Shown: positions 4,796 through 11,055 of the stretch, piece after piece
How positions within the stretch are numbered: the first letter of the stretch is position 1
Layout of the letters: each line of letters opens with the position of its first letter
Source of the DNA: DATGIQ01 sp035295665
GTDB lineage: Bacteria; Planctomycetota; Planctomycetia; Gemmatales; Gemmataceae
NCBI GenBank assembly: GCA_035295665.1
Contig: DATGIQ010000155.1
Location: 1-18,676, forward strand
Length of the DNA stretch: 18,676 nucleotides
Reading direction: 5' to 3'
Notes under the pieces: generated by a model
Seen by the model: the letters and a program-made list of their open reading frames with translations, nothing else
Databases searched by the model: none
What the model was told of the DNA's origin: nothing
Translations under genes and position numbers: made by a program

Positions 4796-6352
4796 CTACT
4801 CCGCGGAAGAGCTCGCCGTGCTGCCCGGCGATTGAGTACGTCGGCGGTATGGATCCCGTCCCGCGGCCATGTCCTCAGCACGCAGGCGGGGCGCTTCCTT
4901 GAATAGAGTGATAACCCGCTCAAGATTTGTGCTCCAGTCGTCAACGTAGCACCATGATCCATAGGTCGGGTCTTGAGTCGCCCATTCAGGACACATGTCG
5001 CCTACATAAACGCGAATTCGCGGCAATCCCTTTTTTCTTGGGTAAGCGTAACCGACACATAGTTTGCCAGCATACAAAGAGATCGCCGATTTATTCGTGT
5101 TGACCTTAAGCTCAGGTAAAAGGCCAAGCAGAGGTTTTATCTGCTCTACGGCCGAGGGCGCCGCAGTATCCAGTCCCTCCTCGCCATGCGGTCCGGCATC
5201 TTGTGGAGACCCGACGGCGGACTCTTCTTGTTCCCTGTCTTCGTACTGGCCGCGTATCTGTAAGAGGGTGCCAACGTAGTTTCCAGCGCGCAGAACTCGA
5301 AACGTTGCCCATCCGTTGACAGCTATACGCGATTTCCCTGCCAGTTCCAAGGCACGCAGTGCTGCGGGAGAAACAGAATCGAAAATTTGGCCTGCGAGGT
5401 TGATCTTCCCATCGGGAGTAATGGTCGCCGTTTGTCGTCGTCCTTCGAACCCCTCCACCATCAATACGTCTTGCGGGAGCAGGAGCCCCGCGCTAAGCAG
5501 ATCGCTCAGCATGATCCGCCGGCCTACGGGTTCCGGGCTATCTACAATGGATTCGGGCTCGGCTATGAGAGATTTGTCCGTCAGCGAGGAGGTCCGGGGG
5601 GGGACATGGTCGGCAGCGAGCGAGGAGTCTGCCGGAACGAGTCGGGGCGGTACAACAGGGTCGGAGAACGAATCGCGCAGCCATTTTGCAATCATCTCCT
5701 CAGAAACATTCCCATCCGGCAGCTTCTCATTTACCTTCTTCGTTAGCCACTTGGTGTTGTCCTTTAACACGTCTGCAAGCGTCCGGCGTGCAAGGAATTC
5801 AACAAGTGCAGAGGTGGGCTGTGCGAGGGCAGGTTTGGCCAAGAGCCAAAGGCGTTGCGCGATGAGCCGCGGGTCATCGGTGAGGAAGGCCCACTCAGCA
5901 ATCGTGTGGAATTCGTTCGTTCGGTTCAGGCCCATCAGAAGCCAGCGGTTTCCGTCTGTAACAATTCCCAGAACAGTCTTGGGCTTGACGGTTGCCCGGT
6001 CGACATGAGCACGGATGTAAGTTCTTAGCTGGTTTGCTGCGTCGTTCAACTCGTCTTGCCCTTTGGGCCCGTCCAGGCGCCCTGGCCGTTTGCACTCGAC
6101 AAATATGAGTCCATTGTCAAGCACCTCGATTCGCAGATCAGGGAATAGTTGCTTACTGCCCTTTGAGCCTACGGGGGTGCTCCCCTCCCGCGAAATCTCC
6201 TTCCAATGCGTGTACCCAAGGTACTCCCGGAACAGGTGTTCAACCCAGGCGGACAGCTGGGCCTCGGATGCCGCTTGCAAGCCTTGCAAGTCAGAGCGCT
6301 CCTGTTGGAGCGCACCTAGCAAGGCGGATTCAAACTCGGTGAATGATTTCAT
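4796..6352 (-). CDS. HsdR-N-like PD-(D/E)xK nuclease fused to RAMA domain (518 aa), putative restriction/defence protein
   Basis: Residues 30-175 match the N-terminal nuclease domain of type I restriction HsdR and related enzymes: FPDLRIEV (Asp72), then FVECKRP (Glu85, Lys87) forming the D...ExK core, followed by QLRTYI (Gln108) and a GIVTDGNRWLL strand. Residues about 281-370 match a RAMA domain (LSDLLSAGLLLPQD..., DGKINL, IFDSVSPAALRAL, VNGWATFRVL), a module predicted to read modified DNA bases. Residues 402-495 form a third, compact module rich in aromatic residues that I cannot name. There is no helicase or methylase. A protein of this type would be expected to cut DNA according to its modification state, as a single-protein restriction system. 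The start at 6352 has AGGG 7 bases upstream; an ATG at 6406 adds 18 poor residues. The gene is island cargo and its 3' end overlaps the open frame of the next gene. Domain calls are good; activity is inferred. Confidence 0.8.
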   Translation of the reverse strand: MKSFTEFESALLGALQQERSDLQGLQAASEAQLSAWVEHLFREYLGYTHWKEISREGSTPVGSKGSKQLFPDLRIEVLDNGLIFVECKRPGRLDGPKGQDELNDAANQLRTYIRAHVDRATVKPKTVLGIVTDGNRWLLMGLNRTNEFHTIAEWAFLTDDPRLIAQRLWLLAKPALAQPTSALVEFLARRTLADVLKDNTKWLTKKVNEKLPDGNVSEEMIAKWLRDSFSDPVVPPRLVPADSSLAADHVPPRTSSLTDKSLIAEPESIVDSPEPVGRRIMLSDLLSAGLLLPQDVLMVEGFEGRRQTATITPDGKINLAGQIFDSVSPAALRALELAGKSRIAVNGWATFRVLRAGNYVGTLLQIRGQYEDREQEESAVGSPQDAGPHGEEGLDTAAPSAVEQIKPLLGLLPELKVNTNKSAISLYAGKLCVGYAYPRKKGLPRIRVYVGDMCPEWATQDPTYGSWCYVDDWSTNLERVITLFKEAPRLRAEDMAAGRDPYRRRTQSPGSTASSSAE

Positions 6353-7167
6353 TGCTGCACCCTGCCTGATTCGGGCCGCCCGCTGCCCGCTGCCTGCAAG
6401 GTGCATCAGGCACCCGGTGCGGACGCTTGGTCGCTAGCTATTTCGACCGTCCCAATGGTGATCTTTATCTGTTCGGTGCTTCCCATTTGCAAGGACATAG
6501 ACGCGTCGAACAAACTTGGCACTATTGGCCGTTATGCCGATCGTTCTCGACCCTTGCCAGGATAGCCCGTCGGATCAGCACCGATGGGTTGGACCGAGCG
6601 TCGATGATCTTGGGACATCTACGATCTGATCATGTTGTCCAACTACACCAGATGCTTCCCCTGCAATCATTCATTTGTCGGTGTGCAAGAATCGAAAGAG
6701 CAACCTCTGCTGTCGGATTTAACTTGCTTGCCTGCACAGGCCAGGCGATAATCGGCCCATCAGGAAGGCCCGCGCGGTAGCTTTCGGCTTGGGAAAACCT
6801 AAGCTCACTCCTTCTGCGAGGGGATGGGAGCAACCTCGCAGATTTGGTGTGACGTAGCCGTTCGCCGTTCAAGCGCTGACCCATTTATCCCCCCTGCCCT
6901 TAAACCACGGAGTAACTCCAAGCTTTGCCGCTTGTGGGTCACAGCATGCCCGGACGAGCTGGCCAGGCTGGCATTTCGCGCCATGACTTTCGTGTTGCTC
7001 GCTCTTGGGACTGTGGAACCACATCCGACCCCGCGCCCAATCGGGCCGCCCTCGGGACCATTCCCAGTACTGGTTCGATTGTGCAGTTTGCCGGAGCAGG
7101 GCCGCTTGGCGCAGCAGAGTGGCAATCTACCTTCCCCTTCACCATTGCCCACTGAGGAGATCGCAAC
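6353..7167. other. 815-base stretch without a convincing gene
   Basis: This covers the space between the divergent nuclease-RAMA gene and the methyltransferase-like gene. Several open frames of 60-135 codons exist on both strands (for example 6427-6780 plus and 6805-7215 minus), but they overlap each other and none resembles a family. A GCACC-C-GGTGC palindrome at 6410-6420 lies 58 bases upstream of the nuclease gene and could be an operator. The rest looks like decayed or non-coding DNA. Confidence 0.5.
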
Positions 7168-8049
7168 ATGATCGACAGAGCTCAAACCCTCTTGCAGCGC
7201 AATCGCGCCCGCCACGACACTTTGATCGGCGGACCGGCCATGGGCTGTGCGGGCAGATCCGGCAATCCAGGTGCGTCACCGAAGCCAACCCTACCCGCAC
7301 CCGCCAAGAAGTCCCGGACGTCCCCGACAAAAGAGAACCTTATTGTTGGCTGGTTAGCAATTGCCGCCATCAGTGGCGCTCCCGGGAAAATCTATCGAGT
7401 GGTGAATCTTCTGCGGCTATTGGCGACGCGGGCCTTGGTCTTGGGAGTGCTGTTTGGCTCCGCGGGCCGCTGGGACCTGCCTTTCTTCTGGGCCTATGCC
7501 GCCTTCTTCACCGTCTCCGTGCTGGCGCTGTCATTCACAATCCACCCGGAATTGCATCAAGAGCGTGTTCGGCCCGCGCCAGGCGGTAAGGATCGTTTGT
7601 TGGGACTGTTCTTAATCCCCTTCGTCCTGGCCCGTCTCAGCGTCGCCGGTCTGGACGCGGGCCGCTTCCATTGGTCGAACGTCCCCTTCGGTGTGCAGGT
7701 GATTGCTTTCGTGGTTCTGGCCGCATTCTCCGGGTTGGCGTTCTCGTCGATGGTGGTTAATCGCTTCTTTTCGCCGACGGTCCGCATCCAGCACGAGCGC
7801 GGCCATAATTTGATCACGACCGGACCATATCGGTACATCCGGCACCCCGGTTATGCGGCGATGATCTTCACTTCGCTGTGCAGTGGCCCGGCTCTCGGAT
7901 CCTGGTGGGCCATGCTTCCGATCGCCCTTTACATTTCCTTGATCGTTCGCCGCACCGCTCTGGAGGACCGTTTCCTGCGCCAAGAACTGAAGGGCTACGC
8001 GGAATATGCCAGCCGGGTCAGGTACCGTCTGGTGCCCGGCCTCTGGTAA
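7168..8049 (+). CDS. Isoprenylcysteine carboxyl methyltransferase/PEMT-like membrane protein (293 aa)
   Basis: The C-terminal half carries the family signature: GPYRYIRHPGY at 219-229 (SAM-binding region), then ALEDRFLRQELKGYAEY at 264-280 with the conserved Glu, ending in VRYRLVPGLW. Hydrophobic segments lie near 81-99, 104-125, 145-162, 173-198 and 230-260, so it is an inner-membrane protein of about five helices. The bacterial substrates of this family are mostly unknown. The ATG at 7168 has AGGAG at 7155-7159 (8-base spacing). Residues 1-75 are not family-like (Pro/Lys/Ser-rich and then a weak hydrophobic stretch), and the family match begins near 78, where two GTG codons (7399, 7402) could be alternative starts. 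It is cargo of the island. Family is fairly sure; the N-terminus is doubtful. Confidence 0.8.
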   Translation: MIDRAQTLLQRNRARHDTLIGGPAMGCAGRSGNPGASPKPTLPAPAKKSRTSPTKENLIVGWLAIAAISGAPGKIYRVVNLLRLLATRALVLGVLFGSAGRWDLPFFWAYAAFFTVSVLALSFTIHPELHQERVRPAPGGKDRLLGLFLIPFVLARLSVAGLDAGRFHWSNVPFGVQVIAFVVLAAFSGLAFSSMVVNRFFSPTVRIQHERGHNLITTGPYRYIRHPGYAAMIFTSLCSGPALGSWWAMLPIALYISLIVRRTALEDRFLRQELKGYAEYASRVRYRLVPGLW

Positions 8050-8285
8050 TTTACGCGGCGACGATTCTATTTGTCTATGGCGTTGAATCAGGTTGCGCGT
8101 GCTCGCTAATTCGGAAATCAACATCTGTATAATCGGAGGTTGCCTCTATGGTCCCTGCATCATTGATCTTGCACTCTCTCGTGGCCCGCGCCCCACCCAT
8201 CCGATCAGGCTGAGCGTACGGATGCCGGGTAGCAGAAGGGTGGGGGGATCGTTCTCCGATGTTCCATTGGTCAGCTTCACGAACG

Positions 8286-8490
8286 CTAGGGACGGTCGCT
8301 TTCGAGCTGCCTCTCTCGCCCGCCCGTCTCGGCCAGAACGAGCATCGCTCGGCGGGTCGGGTCCGGCAGCCTCGGCCAGGCGTCGATGATCTTGGCCAAA
8401 TCGGGTTCGATTTGCGGATTACGGGCCAAGGTTTGGGCTAAGGTTTCCGGGCGTTTCGCTGTAAGTCCTCTGTTAGCATCCCGCTTGTAT
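8286..8490 (-). pseudogene. Possible C-terminal remnant of an integrase-associated gene
   Basis: The segment RPETLAQTLARNPQIEPDLA... to RRAMLVLAE, then a stop at 8286, resembles the C-terminal tail of planctomycete integrases or the small protein beside them (pattern DLAxIIDAWPxLPxxxRRAML). No start codon belongs to it: upstream the frame runs straight into the antisense of the right att repeat. It lies on the same strand and side relative to its att copy as the complete integrase does to the tRNA. The link to integrases is from memory of similar tails and is not certain. Confidence 0.4.
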
Positions 8491-8503
8491 TTGCCAAAGG
8501 AGT

Positions 8504-8552
8504 GACTCATAATCCCTGGGTTCCAGGTTCGAATCCTGGTGGGCCCACTGAA
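8504..8552 (+). repeat. Right attachment repeat (partial tRNA copy)
   Basis: This 49-base copy of the tRNA 3' part (one mismatch with 3914-3962) starts in the anticodon stem. Upstream sequence (8461-8503) cannot form the acceptor, D-arm or 5' anticodon stem, so it is not a tRNA gene. It marks the distal end of the island. Confidence 0.88.
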
Positions 8553-8610
8553 CTTACGTCCGTTTTGACTGGAGATTCCATTTTGGCATCTCAAGTTGGG
8601 GAAGCCGGCG

Positions 8611-9024
8611 TTACCTTCCCGATGCCTTCGCCGACAAAGCGTCGCCACGCTTTCCAGCGCGCTGCGGAGTCCACGGGCCGTGCACGGGAAGATCGAGATC
8701 ATGCGCGCCTTTGTGCGCCTTTGCGACCGGTGACAACCCCCGCAGTGACTTTGCCCAAAGCATAGCTTGAAACGCGTTTTCGGCATCGTGCTCCTGACGC
8801 AAGACACGCCGACACACGCTCAGCACTTTGGGTCCGTGCCGCCACATAAGGATCTCAAATGCGGCCTCATCACCCTCGGCGACAAACCGCTCGAACAATT
8901 GAGCGTCGGGCAAGCCGCGGGCATGCTCGGGGCCAACCATCCGGCGCAAATAGCGGGTAACGGGCGTCCGATCTCGGTTTACCATGCCCATGGCGTTGCT
9001 CCGCAGCGGCATCCTCCCATTCAT
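8611..9024 (-). pseudogene. Truncated/frameshifted ECF sigma factor
   Basis: Residues 15-90 give a typical planctomycete ECF sigma N-terminus: DAQLFERFVAEGDEAAFEILMWRHGPKVLSVCRRVLRQEHDAENAFQA, i.e. sigma region 2 up to the DAExAFQA motif. Normal family members continue with a hydrophobic FLVLARKA helix, region 2.3-2.4 and region 4. Here the reading becomes unrelated after AFQA and ends by residue 137 instead of about 170-200 or more, so the gene is broken by a frameshift, deletion or both. Remaining sequence up to 8611 may be decayed region 2-4 DNA. It ends 58 bases from the right att repeat. Confidence 0.75.
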
Positions 9025-9108
9025 CTAGAGACTGCGGACCAGCCCATGCTGCGATTATTCCCTGCCCCGCTGTCAGCGCGTCATCGCGTAGCTGCCCCAC
9101 CAAATTAT

Positions 9109-9130
9109 TTGTCTGGACAACCATTGTCCA
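9109..9130. promoter_or_regulatory. Probable MarR operator
   Basis: Two overlapping inverted repeats share the GACAA half-site: TTGTC-TG-GACAA (9109-9120) and TGGACAA-CCA-TTGTCCA (9114-9130, perfect 7-bp arms). They end 18 bases upstream of the MarR ATG. TATCAT at 9137-9142 could be a -10 box. Autoregulation by the adjoining MarR protein is the simplest reading. Confidence 0.6.
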
Positions 9131-9148
9131 AACGACTATCATTCCAGT

Positions 9149-9631
9149 ATGGTAACCCGGTCGGCCAGTACTGGTGGGCGGTTCGATTCCGTCGAACAGG
9201 AGGCCTTCCTCGGCCTTTGGCGGACTTACGACCGCCTGCGGGCGCTGGAGGACGAGCTGTTCACCCGGCACAACCTGACCGCCCAGCAGTACAACGCGCT
9301 CCGACTGCTCCGCCGTGCCCACCCGGAATCAGTCCGCACCCTTGACCTCGCCGGCCGACTGGTCAGCCGGGCCCCAGACATCACCCGGATGCTCGACAAG
9401 TTAGAGCAGCACGGCCTGGTGGTCCGCGACCGCCCCGCCGATAACCGCCGCGTCGTCCGCGTGGGCATCACCCCCGCTGGCATGGCCCTGCTGGATCAAC
9501 TGCGGCAGCCGATCCGCGACTGCCACGTGCGGCAGCTCGGCCACCTGCCTCGCAAAGACCTCGAAACCCTCGTCGTCCTCCTCCGCGCCGCCCGGCTGCC
9601 CCACGAGGACGTTGACAGCCCCTGGCGGTAA
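9149..9631 (+). CDS. MarR family transcriptional regulator (160 aa)
   Basis: Length and layout fit MarR: an N-terminal dimerisation helix (15-40), then helix-turn-helix with LTAQQYNALRLLRR (43-56), RTLDLAGRLVSRAPDITRMLDKLEQHGLVVRDR (recognition helix near 70-82) and a basic wing PADNRRVVRVGITPAG (96-111), and a C-terminal dimer helix (115-150). These proteins repress their own and neighbouring genes and release DNA on binding a small phenolic or oxidised ligand. Two inverted repeats lie just upstream (9109-9130). The halogenase-like gene follows after about 30 bases on the same strand and is the likely regulated partner. No clear Shine-Dalgarno precedes ATG 9149. Confidence 0.92.
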   Translation: MVTRSASTGGRFDSVEQEAFLGLWRTYDRLRALEDELFTRHNLTAQQYNALRLLRRAHPESVRTLDLAGRLVSRAPDITRMLDKLEQHGLVVRDRPADNRRVVRVGITPAGMALLDQLRQPIRDCHVRQLGHLPRKDLETLVVLLRAARLPHEDVDSPWR

Positions 9632-9661
9632 CCCCCGAGAGACATGCACGGAGACGGAACC

Positions 9662-10975
9662 ATGGTCGATCAGACGGCAGATGTAGTAGTGGTCGGTGGC
9701 GGCCCGGCCGGCAGCACCGTGTCCACCCTCCTCGCCCAGCGCGGCGTGAGGGTCAAGCTGTACGAGCGTGAAAAGTTTCCGCGCTTCCACATTGGCGAGT
9801 CGCTCATCCCCGAGACCTACTGGGTGTTCCGCCGCTTGAACATGCTGGACAAAATGAAGGCCAGCCCCTTCGTCAAGAAGTTTAGCGTCCAGTTCGTCAA
9901 CGCCGCCGGCAAGGAATCGGCCCCGTTTTACTTCCACGACAACAAGCCGCACGAGTGTTCGCAGACCTGGCAGGTCATCCGCAGCGAGTTCGACACCATG
10001 ATGCTCGATAACGCCCGCGAGCACGGCGTCGAGGTCGTCCAGCCCGGGCGCGTGCTGGAGGTGCTGTACGAGGGCGAGCGGGCCGTCGGGGTCCGCGTGC
10101 AGACCGAGGACGGTCGGGAGGACACCGTCCACGCGCAGGTGGTCGTGGACGCCAGCGGCCAGAGCACCATGCTGCAGAATCGCTTCAAGCTTCGCCTGTG
10201 GGACCCGGTCCTGAACAAGGGCGCCATCTGGACCTATTACCGCGGCGCCTACCGCGACACCGGCCGCGACGAGGGCGCAACCGTCGTCATCCAGACGACC
10301 AATAAGAAGGGCTGGTGGTGGTACATCCCGCAGCACGACAACACCGTCAGCGTCGGCGTCGTGGGGCCGTTCGACTACCTGTTCAAGGGCCGCGGCAGCC
10401 ACGAGAAGGTGTACGAGGAGGAGGTCGCCGCCTGCCCGGCGGTGCAGCGGCGGGTCGCCGGAGCCGAGCGGGTCGTGGGCTACTTCGCCACCAAGGACTA
10501 CTCGTACCGCTCCAGACAGGTGGCCGGGGACGGCTGGGTCCTGGTTGGCGACGCCTTCGGCTTCCTTGACCCCCTGTACTCCTCCGGCGTGCTGCTGGCC
10601 CTCAAGTCGGGCGAGCTGGCCGCGGACGCCATCGCCGACGGGTTAGCCAAGGGCGACACCTCGGCCGCACAGCTGGGCCGCTGGGGAGACTTATTCAACA
10701 AGGGCGTGGACCGAATGCGGCGGCTGGTGTGCGAGTACTACGATGGCTTCAGCTTTGGCCGGTTCATCAAGACGTTCCCGCACCTGCGCGGTAAGGTCAC
10801 GGACCTGCTCATTGGCGACCTGTTCGACGATAAGGTGGACGAGGTGTGGGGCCCGCTGGAATCGCTCTACCCGCCGGAGAAGTCGGCCATCCCGACCTGG
10901 GACGCCGGGGTTACGCCGGATGACGTGCCGGATAAGGTGAATGAGCTGTACCTGCCAGCGGGGGAACTGCGATGA
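9662..10975 (+). CDS. FAD-dependent oxidoreductase, flavin-dependent halogenase-like (437 aa)
   Basis: It belongs to the tryptophan-halogenase/geranylgeranyl-reductase-like flavoprotein group. Seen: the dinucleotide-binding GGGPAG at residues 12-17, FPRFHIGESLIP (38-50), the second FAD motif GDAFGFLDPLYSSGV (296-310) and WWWYIP at 218-223, which satisfies the WxWxIP fingerprint of flavin-dependent halogenases. A reduced-flavin-dependent halogenation or hydroxylation of an aromatic or carrier-bound substrate is likely, but the substrate and whether it really halogenates are unknown. ATG 9662 is preferred (GGAG about 9 bases before it); ATG 9644 would add six residues. It forms a probable operon with the MarR gene. 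No carrier protein, NRPS or flavin reductase is visible nearby. Confidence 0.88.
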   Translation: MVDQTADVVVVGGGPAGSTVSTLLAQRGVRVKLYEREKFPRFHIGESLIPETYWVFRRLNMLDKMKASPFVKKFSVQFVNAAGKESAPFYFHDNKPHECSQTWQVIRSEFDTMMLDNAREHGVEVVQPGRVLEVLYEGERAVGVRVQTEDGREDTVHAQVVVDASGQSTMLQNRFKLRLWDPVLNKGAIWTYYRGAYRDTGRDEGATVVIQTTNKKGWWWYIPQHDNTVSVGVVGPFDYLFKGRGSHEKVYEEEVAACPAVQRRVAGAERVVGYFATKDYSYRSRQVAGDGWVLVGDAFGFLDPLYSSGVLLALKSGELAADAIADGLAKGDTSAAQLGRWGDLFNKGVDRMRRLVCEYYDGFSFGRFIKTFPHLRGKVTDLLIGDLFDDKVDEVWGPLESLYPPEKSAIPTWDAGVTPDDVPDKVNELYLPAGELR

Positions 10976-11055
10976 TGCCGGTCGCGAACCCGCCTCCGGC
11001 GGCGCAACCAGCGGCGAAGTACGTCTAGGTGCGCGTCGATGAACCATCGAATTCA

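Larger units (their letters stand above)
3914..8552. mobile_element. 4.6-kb tRNA-associated genomic island bounded by 49-bp att repeats
   Basis: The segment starts in the 3' half of the CAU tRNA and ends at the partial copy 8504-8552. Cargo: the nuclease-RAMA gene (4796-6352), a winged-helix-like gene (3805-4689), a methyltransferase-like membrane protein (7168-8049) and a possible integrase tail (8286-8490). By eye, the base composition of 4000-7200 is more AT-rich than the DNA from 9150 on. No complete integrase lies inside the repeats, so the island is either defective or moved by the integrase at 2517-3704. Confidence 0.75.

Noticed and set aside
6805..7215. 136-codon minus-strand frame in the gene-poor stretch
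   Set aside because: It overlaps plus-strand frames of similar length, extends over the ribosome site and start of the methyltransferase-like gene, and resembles no family.
8148..8213. 21-codon frame with GGAGG 8 bases upstream and a TATAAT at 8128
   Set aside because: The -10-like box lies too close to the ribosome site to serve this frame, no -35 box is seen, and the peptide has no recognisable features.
8461..8552. Second tRNA gene at the right repeat
   Set aside because: Only the anticodon loop, the 3' anticodon strand, the T-arm and the 3' acceptor strand are present; the 5' half cannot be formed from the sequence upstream.
9401..10402. 333-codon minus-strand frame over the MarR/halogenase genes
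   Set aside because: Antisense shadow of two clear genes; the repetitive Asp/Val/His composition is typical of a reversed GC-rich gene.
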